Shown here: positions 40,683-48,928 of the stretch, piece after piece
Position numbering within the stretch: the stretch's first letter is position 1
Layout: each line of letters starts with the position of its first letter
Source of the DNA: Bradyrhizobium jicamae
GTDB taxonomy: Bacteria > Pseudomonadota > Alphaproteobacteria > Rhizobiales > Xanthobacteraceae
Assembly (NCBI RefSeq): GCF_018130695.1
Contig: NZ_JAFCJX010000031.1
Coordinates: 38,725-102,724 of the forward strand
DNA length: 64,000 bases
Direction: 5' to 3'
Translations under genes and position numbers: made by a program
The notes under the pieces: model-generated
Databases searched by the model: none
Seen by the model: only the letters and a program-made list of their open reading frames with translations
Told to the model about the DNA's origin: nothing

Positions 40683-41604
40683 GCGTCCCTTTGCACATCG
40701 TCGCGCGTGTTTTTCCCGGTGGAATAGTTCCGACGGGTGCAATGTGTCCCTTTGCTGAACACCGACAAGCGTGTCATATTTCGCGTGCCCCGTAGTTCTA
40801 CAGGGATGCAACGTTCGTCGGACTTCGAAGCGCACGCGCTGGACGAAATCAACGCGCGCAACGTCTCGAAGATCGAATTTGCGCTGCATGCGCGAAGAAA
40901 ACTGCCGAGCACAAAGCTCGGAATGCCGTGTGGGAGTTACCCTGCAAAAGTAATCGTGAAAAACGACGCTTCGCGAATTACTTATGCACATAGCGTGATC
41001 GAGCGATTGGAAAATCGATCTGCGCGACGGCAAACGTAAAAAATTTATGAAAATTTTTTGGTATTGCACCGTCGTTTATGACACGCGTGAATCTGTGCGC
41101 TGATTCAAAAACTTGATGTCGCGGATTCGGTTTTGCCGTCTCGCAACAGTCGCGAAGAGTCTGCGTCCCCGTCGAATCCACGGATTGTCAGGACATGCGC
41201 TTGGTGTAATTGTTCTTCTCGTTCGCGACGCCCACGGCTCTCCAGATCAGCGCGGTTTGAGACCCAAGGGCGGACGTGCAAATCGGCGGCGGTGTGCGCG
41301 TTAGCGACGCTCTCCAAGCGAAGCTAGATCCACAACTCATAGCAATATGAGGACGGTTGAACTGTGCCAAAATTTCTCCGGCGAAGCACCCGGTTTCCGG
41401 ATGCCTCGAACAAGAGAGATCACGGACAACCATCGGCATCTGGCAGAGCCGGGAGCGGAGCAGACGAACAGGGTTGACGAGGACTGACAGAAACGCGGCG
41501 GCGCCACGCCGGCCACTTCGGTGACTGGTTGCGGCAGACCAAATTCGAAAACACTTGCGAGCGGATGACTCGTCGCGATCGCTCGCGGCGATGGGGGAGG
41601 TACT
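40683..41604. promoter_or_regulatory. Long dnaA upstream control region, possible origin-like element
   Basis: No convincing gene lies here; open frames are short and atypical. It holds one perfect DnaA box (TTATGCACA, 40982-40990), an AT-rich stretch around 41036-41065 (including AAATTTATGAAAATTTTTT), and four GANTC sites in 90 bp (41089, 41102, 41124, 41174). Alphaproteobacterial dnaA promoters commonly carry GANTC methylation sites and DnaA boxes. With only one box I read this as the dnaA control region; a replication origin is not shown. Confidence 0.55.
40982..40990 (+). other. DnaA box
   Basis: TTATGCACA fits the consensus TTATNCACA exactly. It is the only perfect match I found between rpsT and dnaA on either strand. 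It probably mediates DnaA feedback on its own expression. Confidence 0.6.
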
Positions 41605-41730
41605 ATGCTTTACGGACACACCACTGCAATCGATGCCATCACAGTTGGCCTGCAGAACTCCCACGGTGCCGTAACCAGCTCCTCGGTCTCCAGCTCCATT
41701 CCCAGCCTGAGTACGTCGAGTACGCGCTGA
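41605..41730 (+). CDS. Candidate 41-residue leader peptide ahead of dnaA
   Basis: An ATG preceded by GGGGGAGG at four bases, one of the strongest Shine-Dalgarno sites in the window. It encodes MLYGHTTAIDAITVGLQNSH and a Ser/Thr-rich end (SSSVSSSIPSLSTSSTR). It ends 171 bp before the dnaA ATG. It may be a translated leader controlling dnaA or a free miniprotein; conservation was not tested. Confidence 0.45.
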   Translation: MLYGHTTAIDAITVGLQNSHGAVTSSSVSSSIPSLSTSSTR

Positions 41731-41901
41731 CCTCGCGGAACATTTCTTCTCCGAACCGCTGACCTGACCGCGGCGTTGTCGCCGAACGGGAGAGGTGTGT
41801 CCGGAGCAGCAAATGTCCGCTTGAGGTCGCGTCGTCGCACGACACATGCGCGGCGCATTTTGGGGCCAATCAATTATCCTCTTTGGAAGAAGTGCGAGAC
41901 A

Positions 41902-43329
41902 ATGACGAATACGGAACAGGATCGCTGGTCGCGGGTAAAGAGCAGGTTGCGCACGACCGTCGGCGAGGACGTCTACACCAGCTGGTTTGCGCGAATGGAT
42001 CTGGAGAGCGTGCATGACGAGAGCGTGCATCTGTCGGTTCCGACCCGGTTCCTGAAGAGCTGGATCCAGGCGCATTACACCGATCGCGTGCTGTCCTGCT
42101 GGCAGGCCGAGATGCCGGAAGTGCATCGCATCGACCTCACCGTCCGCTCCGCGATCCGCGCCGCGGCACCCGTGAAGGAAGTGGCCGCGCCGATCGAAGC
42201 GCGCCCGGTCATGCGCAGCGAAGGCCGCCCCGCGGAGCTGCGCTCGTTCGCGACCGCGCCGGTCTCGGCCAATCATGACGCGCTCGGCGGCTCGCCGCTC
42301 GATCCGCGCCTCACCTTTGCAAGCTTCGTGGTCGGCCGCTCCAACACGCTGGCGCATGCAGCTGCGCGTCAGGTCGCGGAAGGCCGGCGCGGCGATCCCG
42401 TGATGTTCAACCCGCTCTATATCCACGCCGGCGTCGGCTTGGGCAAAACCCATCTGCTGCAGGCGGTGACCTGGGCCGGCAATTCCGGCAGCGAGCGCAA
42501 GGTGCTGTATCTCACCGCGGAAAAATTCATGTACGGCTTCGTCGCCGCGCTGAAGACGCAGACGGCGCTCGCCTTCAAGGAAGCGCTGCGCGGCATCGAC
42601 GTGCTCGTGATCGACGACCTGCAGTTCCTGCAGGGCAAGTCGACCCAGGCCGAGTTCTGCCATACGCTGAACGCGCTGATCGATGCCGGCCGCCAGGTCG
42701 TGATCGCGGCCGACCGTCCGCCGTCCGATCTCGAGAGCCTCGACGATCGCGTGCGCTCGCGGCTCGCCGGCGGCCTCGTCGTCGAGATGGCCTCGCTCGG
42801 CGAGGAGCTGCGACTCGGCATCCTGAAGTCGCGCGTCGCCGCGGCCCGCGTCCATCACGCGAGCTTCGACGTACCGGAGGAAGTGCTGGACTATCTCGCC
42901 CGCACCATCACCCATAACGGCCGCGACCTCGAAGGCGCGATCAACCGCCTGCTCGCCCACTCCAAGCTGAACAATCAGCCGGTGACCCTGGAGATGGCCG
43001 AGCGCGAGGTGCGCGACCTGATCCGTCCGCAGGAACCGAAGCGGATCAAGATCGAGGACATCCAGCGCGTGGTGGCGCGACAATATAATGTCAGCCGCTC
43101 CGACCTGCTGTCGTCGCGCCGGACCGCCAATGTGGTGCGCCCGCGCCAGGTCGCGATGTACCTGGCCAAGACGCTCACCTTGCGCTCGTTGCCCGAGATC
43201 GGCCGGCGGTTCGGCGGCCGTGACCACACCACGGTGTTGCACGCCGTGCGCAAGATAGAGGCATTGGTCGCCAAGGACACCGCGCTGTCCGAAGAGGTCG
43301 AATCGCTGAAGCGCCAGCTGCAGGAATAA
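41902..43329 (+). CDS. dnaA: Chromosomal replication initiator protein DnaA
   Basis: A 475-residue AAA+ initiator. Domain I at the start (DRWSRVKSRLRTTVGEDVYT), a variable linker, then Walker A (GVGLGKTHL, about residues 176-184), Walker B (VLVIDDLQFLQ) and the C-terminal DNA-binding domain with the signature GGRDHTTVLHAVRKIE. It binds DnaA boxes and opens the origin. ATG at 41902 matches the usual Bradyrhizobium N-terminus; the frame is open for 42 further codons upstream but these do not resemble DnaA. It is followed by a terminator, so dnaN has its own promoter. Confidence 0.97.
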   Translation: MTNTEQDRWSRVKSRLRTTVGEDVYTSWFARMDLESVHDESVHLSVPTRFLKSWIQAHYTDRVLSCWQAEMPEVHRIDLTVRSAIRAAAPVKEVAAPIEARPVMRSEGRPAELRSFATAPVSANHDALGGSPLDPRLTFASFVVGRSNTLAHAAARQVAEGRRGDPVMFNPLYIHAGVGLGKTHLLQAVTWAGNSGSERKVLYLTAEKFMYGFVAALKTQTALAFKEALRGIDVLVIDDLQFLQGKSTQAEFCHTLNALIDAGRQVVIAADRPPSDLESLDDRVRSRLAGGLVVEMASLGEELRLGILKSRVAAARVHHASFDVPEEVLDYLARTITHNGRDLEGAINRLLAHSKLNNQPVTLEMAEREVRDLIRPQEPKRIKIEDIQRVVARQYNVSRSDLLSSRRTANVVRPRQVAMYLAKTLTLRSLPEIGRRFGGRDHTTVLHAVRKIEALVAKDTALSEEVESLKRQLQE

Positions 43330-43348
43330 AGGCCTCACCTCCTTGATC

Positions 43349-43386
43349 GCCCTCCCTCTTTTGCAAGAGGGAGGGCGTCTGTTTTT
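43349..43386 (+). terminator. Rho-independent terminator after dnaA
   Basis: GCCCTCCCTCTT, loop TTGC, AAGAGGGAGGGC: a perfect 12-bp stem, followed by GTCTGTTTTTG. It separates dnaA from dnaN. Confidence 0.85.
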
Positions 43387-43571
43387 GTCGCCGAAAACGT
43401 TGGGGAACGGCCGCGTTTCGCTTGCACCGGCGGCCCATCCGCGCCACCTTGCGGTCCCCTCGGGGGTTTGATCAAATCGGTTTTGATCCGGCTTTCCGGG
43501 TTTCCATGCCGCGGCGCTGTCATGACCGGCTGCCCGGCTTTTTTCATCTGAGGGATCTGGCGGGTATTGCA

Positions 43572-44690
43572 ATGAAGGTCACCGTCGAGCGCGCGCAACT
43601 CCTGAAATCGCTGGGCCACGTTCACCGTGTCGTGGAACGCCGCAACACCATCCCGATTCTCGGCAACGTGCTGATCCGCGCCGAGGGCGCCAAATTGTCG
43701 CTGAAGGCGACCGACCTCGACCTCGAGGTGACGGAGACGCTGGCTGCGGAAACCGGAACCGCCGGCTCGACCACCGTGCCGGCGCATATGTTCTACGACA
43801 TCGTGCGCAAGCTGCCCGATGGCTCGCAGATCGTGCTGGAGGCGGACGGCGACCGCTCGGTGCTGGCGGTCAAGGCCGGCCGTTCCCGATTCACGCTGCA
43901 GACGCTGCCGGAGAGCGATTTTCCGGATCTCGCCGCCGGCGACATGACGCATTCGTTCGCGCTGCCGGCGTCCGACATCAAGCGCCTGATCGACCGCACG
44001 CAGTTTGCGATCTCGACCGAAGAGACCCGCTATTATCTCAATGGCATCTATCTGCACGCCGCCGGCACCGCCAAGGCCGCGACGCTGCGCGGCGTCGCTA
44101 CCGACGGACACCGCCTGGCGCAAATTGACCTCGTGCTGCCGAAGGGCGCCACCGGCATGCCCGGCGTGATCGTGCCGCGCAAGACCGTCGGCGAGGTGCA
44201 GCGGCTGATCGAGGACGGCGAGGCCGAGATCGCGATCGAGCTGTCGCAGGGCAAGATCCGCTTCACGCTCGGCAATGTCGTGCTGACCTCGAAGCTGATC
44301 GACGGCACCTTCCCCGACTACGGCCGCGTCATTCCGCAGAACAACGACAAGGAACTGGTGGTCGACAAAAAGGATTTTGAAGCCGCCGTCGACCGCGTCT
44401 CCACCATCTCCTCTGAGCGCGGCCGCGCCGTGAAGCTCGCGCTCTCCGCCGGCAAGCTGGTGCTCTCGGTCACCAACCCCGACTCCGGCAGCGCCACCGA
44501 AGAGCTCGAGGTCGAATACGCCGCCGACGCGCTCGATATCGGCTTCAACTCGCGCTACCTGCTCGACATCGCCGCCCAGATCGAGGGCGAGGTCGCCGTG
44601 CTGAAGCTCGCCGACCCCGGCTCGCCGACGCTGGTGCAGGACAAGGACAACAAGGGCGCCCTCTACGTGCTGATGCCGATGCGGGTGTGA
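43572..44690 (+). CDS. dnaN: DNA polymerase III beta sliding clamp
   Basis: A 372-residue clamp, the standard size, with three repeated beta-alpha domains. Typical segments are MKVTVERAQLLKSLGHVHRV, VERRNTIPILGNVLI, ATDGHRLAQIDLVLP and the C-terminal YVLMPMRV. As a dimeric ring it tethers Pol III and recruits other repair factors. ATG at 43572 begins at the conserved N-terminus; upstream in-frame codons are not conserved. Confidence 0.97.
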   Translation: MKVTVERAQLLKSLGHVHRVVERRNTIPILGNVLIRAEGAKLSLKATDLDLEVTETLAAETGTAGSTTVPAHMFYDIVRKLPDGSQIVLEADGDRSVLAVKAGRSRFTLQTLPESDFPDLAAGDMTHSFALPASDIKRLIDRTQFAISTEETRYYLNGIYLHAAGTAKAATLRGVATDGHRLAQIDLVLPKGATGMPGVIVPRKTVGEVQRLIEDGEAEIAIELSQGKIRFTLGNVVLTSKLIDGTFPDYGRVIPQNNDKELVVDKKDFEAAVDRVSTISSERGRAVKLALSAGKLVLSVTNPDSGSATEELEVEYAADALDIGFNSRYLLDIAAQIEGEVAVLKLADPGSPTLVQDKDNKGALYVLMPMRV

Positions 44691-44712
44691 TTCTCTCGTC
44701 GAGCGCAACTGC

Positions 44713-44762
44713 ACCCTCTCCCCTTGTGGGAGAGGGTGGCGCCGAAGGCGCCGGGTGAGGGG
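44713..44762. repeat. Left palindromic repeat flanking the DUF559 gene
   Basis: ACCCTCTCCCCTTGTGGGAG, then AGGGTGGCGCC, GAAGGCGCC and GGGTGAGGGG. It contains two nested hairpins. The right flank at 45136-45193 is its inverted copy. The terminal GAGGGG serves as a possible ribosome-binding site for the DUF559 gene. Confidence 0.85.
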
Positions 44763-44765
44763 TTC

Positions 44766-45131
44766 GTGCCGCAGCCTCCGAGCCATCGAAAGACTGACGA
44801 GCGTCTCCGCGGCTTCGCAAAGAAGATGCGCCGCGAACCGACGGACGCCGAATCGAAGATGTGGCTTTTGCTCCGTGACCGGCGCTTGTCACATCTAAAG
44901 TTTCGCAGACAGGTGCCGTTTCAGAGCTACATCCTCGACTTCGCATGCTTCGAGAAACGCCTCGTCATCGAGATTGATGGAAGCCAACATGAAGCATCAG
45001 AGCGCGACGCTGCCAGATCCGCCGCCCTTGCTGCTGAAGGCTTTCACGTCTTGCGGTACTGGAACAATGACGTTCTGAGGACGCCTGAATCCGTATTGGA
45101 GGACATTCTCGCAAAGCTTGCCGAGCTGTGA
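44766..45131 (+). CDS. DUF559 endonuclease-fold protein
   Basis: A 121-residue protein from GTG at 44766, with a DUF559 (Vsr-like) restriction-endonuclease fold: MRREPTDAESKMWLLLRDRR, KFRRQVPFQSYILDFACFEK, LVIEIDGSQHEASERDAARS, and FHVLRYWNNDVLRTPESVLE. The Asp in LDFACF with ExD in VIEIDG and the QH pair are probable catalytic residues. It lies between dnaN and recF, which are adjacent in many bacteria, and is framed by inverted repeats. DNA cleavage by DUF559 proteins is inferred from the fold only. Confidence 0.82.
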   Translation: MPQPPSHRKTDERLRGFAKKMRREPTDAESKMWLLLRDRRLSHLKFRRQVPFQSYILDFACFEKRLVIEIDGSQHEASERDAARSAALAAEGFHVLRYWNNDVLRTPESVLEDILAKLAEL

Positions 45132-45135
45132 GATA

Positions 45136-45193
45136 CCCCTCACCCGTCGCCTCACTTCGTGAGGCGCCACCCTCTCCCACAGGGGGAGAGGGT
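45136..45193. repeat. Right palindromic repeat flanking the DUF559 gene
   Basis: CCCCTCACCCGTCGCCTCAC, TTCGTGAGGCGCCACCCTCT, then CCCACAGGGGGAGAGGGT. It is the reverse complement of the left flank with an enlarged internal hairpin (GCCTCAC/GTGAGGC). Confidence 0.85.
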
Positions 45194-45215
45194 AAGGAAG
45201 GCCGATCCGCGAACA

Positions 45216-46355
45216 ATGACCCCGTCCCGCATTCATCGCCTGTCGTTGACGCATTTCCGGAATTACCGGACGGCGACGCTGTCGGCGCGCGGGGATGTGG
45301 TGGCACTGGTGGGACCGAACGGGGCCGGCAAGACCAATTGCCTGGAGGCGATCTCGTTCCTGTCGCCGGGCCGCGGCCTGCGGCGGGCCACGTTGGAGGA
45401 TGTCGCCGACAATCAGGGCGACGGCTCCTGGGCGGTGTCAGCCGAGGTCGAGGGCGCGCTCGGGCTCGCCACACTCGGCACCGGCATCGATGCGCCGAAT
45501 GGCGACGCCGGTGCGACCGGCCGGCGCTGCCGCATCGACCGCGAGCCGGTCGGCTCCGCAACCGCATTCGGCGATCACCTGCGCATGGTGTGGCTGACGC
45601 CGGCGATGGACGGGTTGTTCATGGGCGCGGCCTCGGAGCGGCGGCGCTTTTTCGATCGCCTGGTGCTGGCGATCGACTCCGACCATTCCAGCCGCGTCTC
45701 GGCGCTGGACCGGTCGCTGCGCTCGCGCAATCGCCTGCTCGAAGTGCGCAACTATGACGACCACTGGTGCGACGCGATCGAGCGCGAGACCGCCGAGCTC
45801 GCGGTCGCCGTCGCCGCATCGCGCGGCCAGACGGCGGCGCGGCTTGCCGTGATGCTGCGCGAACGCGGCGCGGCCTCGCCGTTTCCCTCCGCCGAGATCG
45901 CGCTCGACGGCTGGATGGAGAACGCGCTGCTGAACGAGCCTGCCACGGCGGTGGAAGACCGCTATCGCGAGATCCTGCGCGCCGGCCGTCCCCGCGATGC
46001 CGCGGCCGGCCGCACGCTCGACGGCCCGCATCTCACCGACCTGCACGTGGTCTATGCGCCCAAGAACATGCCGGCCCGCGATGCCTCGACCGGCGAGCAG
46101 AAGGCGCTGCTGATCGGGCTCGTGCTGGCGCACGCGACGCTGGTTGCGGAGATGACCGGCATCGTGCCGCTGCTGCTGCTGGATGAGGTCGTCGCCCATC
46201 TCGATCCCGGCCGGCGCAAGGCGCTGTTCGACGAACTGGCAAAGCTCGGCGCGCAGGTCTGGATGACCGGCGCCGATCCCGCAGCCTTCGCCGACATCGG
46301 CCCGACCGGCGAGATTTTCGACGTCGAATCCGGCCGCGCCACGCGCCGCGGCTGA
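45216..46355 (+). CDS. recF: DNA replication and repair protein RecF
   Basis: A 379-residue SMC-like ATPase of the RecFOR pathway that loads RecA at gaps. Walker A GPNGAGKTN near residue 36, signature motif DASTGEQKALLIG, Walker B LLLLDEVVAHLDP. ATG at 45216 begins TPSRIHRLSLTHFRNYRTA, the usual RecF N-terminus. The longer reading starting at 45159 would begin inside the palindromic repeat and is unlikely. Confidence 0.95.
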   Translation: MTPSRIHRLSLTHFRNYRTATLSARGDVVALVGPNGAGKTNCLEAISFLSPGRGLRRATLEDVADNQGDGSWAVSAEVEGALGLATLGTGIDAPNGDAGATGRRCRIDREPVGSATAFGDHLRMVWLTPAMDGLFMGAASERRRFFDRLVLAIDSDHSSRVSALDRSLRSRNRLLEVRNYDDHWCDAIERETAELAVAVAASRGQTAARLAVMLRERGAASPFPSAEIALDGWMENALLNEPATAVEDRYREILRAGRPRDAAAGRTLDGPHLTDLHVVYAPKNMPARDASTGEQKALLIGLVLAHATLVAEMTGIVPLLLLDEVVAHLDPGRRKALFDELAKLGAQVWMTGADPAAFADIGPTGEIFDVESGRATRRG

Positions 46356-46478
46356 CGCCCGTAGCAGCCGCTTTGAACCTGCTCCCGTGCTGGCGCGACT
46401 AGTTTTCGGAGCTGCGCCGGCGATGCCGCGACTGTTGCGGTCGCGCGCCCCGCGCACCAGCAAATACCGGAGACGAGA

Positions 46479-48638
46479 ATGCCTGAGATCGCGCGCGGGA
46501 TCGTCCCGGCCGGAAAACGCCTGCTGCCACTGATCTTGCTGATCGCCGCCGCCGCGCCGCTCGCGGCCAGGGCCGACAGCGGCATCGTCGACGTTCGTAC
46601 GCTGCCGCGACTCGAAGGTGCCGTCGAAGACCCGTCCCGCAACCAGCAGTACAGTCTGAACTACACCGTTCCGACCGTCGTCGCCCAGACCTCGGCCGCG
46701 ACCAGGAAGCTCCTCGCCGCCGACGGCTGGGTGCAATTCCTCCGACCGCTCGACGAGAAGAGCAGCTCGCTCACCTTCAAGAAGGCCCAGCAGGGCCTGC
46801 ACGTCTCCTTCACGCAAGGGCTCGGCCGGCCCGATCAGTCCGTGGTGAACTATGTCCCCGAGCGGATCACGGCGAATGTGCCGTTCCCGCCCGAGGCCAC
46901 CGATATCGTCTTCGACCAGCACCGGCCCTATCTCGGCTGCATCGCGCCGCTCGCGCTCGAAGCGACGCTTGATTTCTTCCGCACCGAAATGACTGCGATC
47001 GGCTGGAAGCCGCTGACCGCTGGCGATGCAGCGGCGCGCTGGCCCAACGCAGAGCTCAACGAAACGGTCGAGAACGGCGTCCGCGCCTATTTTGGCCACG
47101 CCGATGGCGACGGCTTCTATCGGCAGCGCCCGGTCATGCTGACCCTGCAGCGCCGCAGCGACGGCAAGACCGGCGTCGAAATTCGGGTCGCGCCATTCGC
47201 GCTGCAGGCGCTCGAGGCCGATTCCGAGATGGCCGGCCTGCCGCGCCCGAAGCCGAGCAAGACCGCGAAGAGCATCGGCGGCTCCGATTCCGATCGTCGC
47301 CAGACCGAGGTCGCCGTGATCGGCGAAATGGCCGCAACGCTCGCCTTCTATCGCCGCGAGCTTGCCAGCCGCAACTGGATGGAAGAGACGGGCGGCGCAC
47401 TCGTGGCGCCGGATAACGTCACGCTGAATTTCTCCTCGCCCGAACAGACCGCAACGCTGAAGCTCGGCCGCCGATACGACCTGACCATGGTCAGCCTCGC
47501 CACGCAGGTGAAGGAAGCGGCGCTGGCGGCGCGCGCCAGGGCGAAGAAGGAAGCCGACGCGAAGTTCATGACGGACGCCGCTGCGATGGCAAAGCAAGTC
47601 ATCGCCGCCGACGAGGCGCGGCGCGCGGCGCAGGCTGCCAATCTATCCGATGCGCCGTTGCGTGCGCTTGCCGACGGCACGACGCCGGTGCCTCTGCCGG
47701 AGAACGCAGTGGATGTGAAGTTCGACGGCGCCGACGGCAGGCTCGAATTCAACTCCGCCTCCAGCGTGAAGGCCGTCGCCGCGTTTTACCGCGGCTCCCT
47801 GACATCGCAGGGATGGAAGGAGAAGCCTTCGATCATCAACCAGCCCAATATGGCCGTGATGGCGTTTTCCAAAGGCGGCAAGGCGCTGTCGCTGACCGCC
47901 ATGCAGATGGGACCAAAGGTCCGCGTCAGCGCCGATGGATCGGCGCTCGTGGTGGCAAACGCCACCCCGGCCGGCGGCAAGGCGTCAAGCGAATCGTCAA
48001 GCAAGGCCGTCGCCGAAACGCTCGACGCCGATCCTGATTCCGCGTTGCCGGTGCCGAAACAGCGCAGCATGACCTCGATCGGAACCGGAAAGATGCCCGG
48101 GAGCGATGCGCCGTTCCGCCGGGAACTCGAGGCCAGCATTCCCGCCGACCTCAACACGGTCCTCGCCTTCTATCGCAGCGAGCTCGGCAAGCGCGGCTGG
48201 CAGGAGACGGCCGAAGCCGCCATCGTCAAATCCGAGCGAGTGCACTTGGCGTTCACTTCGCCGGAAGGGCCAGCCACGCTGAAGCTCGGCCGCAAGAACG
48301 GCGAGACATCGGTCAATCTCGCGCAAAAATATCCGGCGGCGGCCGCCAAGGCCGACGTCGTGCCGAAGCCGGGCCAGTCCAAGCTGATGTTCGGCAACAT
48401 TGGCAAGAGCGAAGCCACGGTTTCAATCAACAAGCAGACGATCAGGATCGCGGCCGGCGCCGGTGGACCGCAATCGCCCAGGCCTCCGATGATCGACCTG
48501 CCTCCGGGCAAGTACCAGTACGCTCTCAGGATCGCAGGCGGGCCCGCGCGCAACAACGAGATCGAGATCGCTGCCGGAGATACCTGGGGCGTGATGATCG
48601 GCCCCGGCGGCGACGTGCTGCCGCTGCAGATGTACTGA
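46479..48638 (+). CDS. Exported repeat protein of unknown function between recF and gyrB
   Basis: A 719-residue precursor with a signal-type N-terminus (RLLPLILLIAAAAPLAARAD). Five related modules occur at about residues 72-112, 162-180, 285-340, 430-476 and 558-615. They share a helix with FYR, two or three residues, then L and GW or NW plus E (ATLAFYRRELASRNWMEE; KAVAAFYRGSLTSQGWKE; NTVLAFYRSELGKRGWQE) and a following beta hairpin (LNFSSPEQTATLKLGRR; LAFTSPEGPATLKLGRK). The C-terminal 100 residues resemble a beta sandwich (IDLPPGKYQYALRIAGG). GGAGA precedes the ATG. No known family is recognised. Confidence 0.82.
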   Translation: MPEIARGIVPAGKRLLPLILLIAAAAPLAARADSGIVDVRTLPRLEGAVEDPSRNQQYSLNYTVPTVVAQTSAATRKLLAADGWVQFLRPLDEKSSSLTFKKAQQGLHVSFTQGLGRPDQSVVNYVPERITANVPFPPEATDIVFDQHRPYLGCIAPLALEATLDFFRTEMTAIGWKPLTAGDAAARWPNAELNETVENGVRAYFGHADGDGFYRQRPVMLTLQRRSDGKTGVEIRVAPFALQALEADSEMAGLPRPKPSKTAKSIGGSDSDRRQTEVAVIGEMAATLAFYRRELASRNWMEETGGALVAPDNVTLNFSSPEQTATLKLGRRYDLTMVSLATQVKEAALAARARAKKEADAKFMTDAAAMAKQVIAADEARRAAQAANLSDAPLRALADGTTPVPLPENAVDVKFDGADGRLEFNSASSVKAVAAFYRGSLTSQGWKEKPSIINQPNMAVMAFSKGGKALSLTAMQMGPKVRVSADGSALVVANATPAGGKASSESSSKAVAETLDADPDSALPVPKQRSMTSIGTGKMPGSDAPFRRELEASIPADLNTVLAFYRSELGKRGWQETAEAAIVKSERVHLAFTSPEGPATLKLGRKNGETSVNLAQKYPAAAAKADVVPKPGQSKLMFGNIGKSEATVSINKQTIRIAAGAGGPQSPRPPMIDLPPGKYQYALRIAGGPARNNEIEIAAGDTWGVMIGPGGDVLPLQMY

Positions 48639-48928
48639 CAGCACCGCTCCACGGCCTTCCAGGGGGCCGTGGAGCTCCGTCTGCCCTGCCTGAATCAGCG
48701 GCAAAGAATCGCCCCGCAATGGTGCCGGAATCGGCTGCCGAATCGTGGTTTTCACGGGGCTTCGAATCGGCCTTCGAGGGCCTTGAAAAAGGGCCAAAAA
48801 ATCCCATTTATTCAACAGCTTGTAGACAGAGAGATTGCGCTATGCGCAACACCTCTTTCATGGCACAAATAACGTAATCAGCGCCTCGTATTGCGCCGCT
48901 GATTTGGGACATCCCTCGAAGGCCTCAC

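Noticed and set aside
40737..41039. 100-codon frame in the rpsT-dnaA interval
   Set aside because: No ribosome-binding site, unlike composition, and it overlaps the DnaA box; it is more likely regulatory DNA.
41188..43572. 794-codon minus-strand open frame over dnaA
   Set aside because: It is antisense to dnaA, with no homology-like motifs. It is a shadow of the biased codon use.
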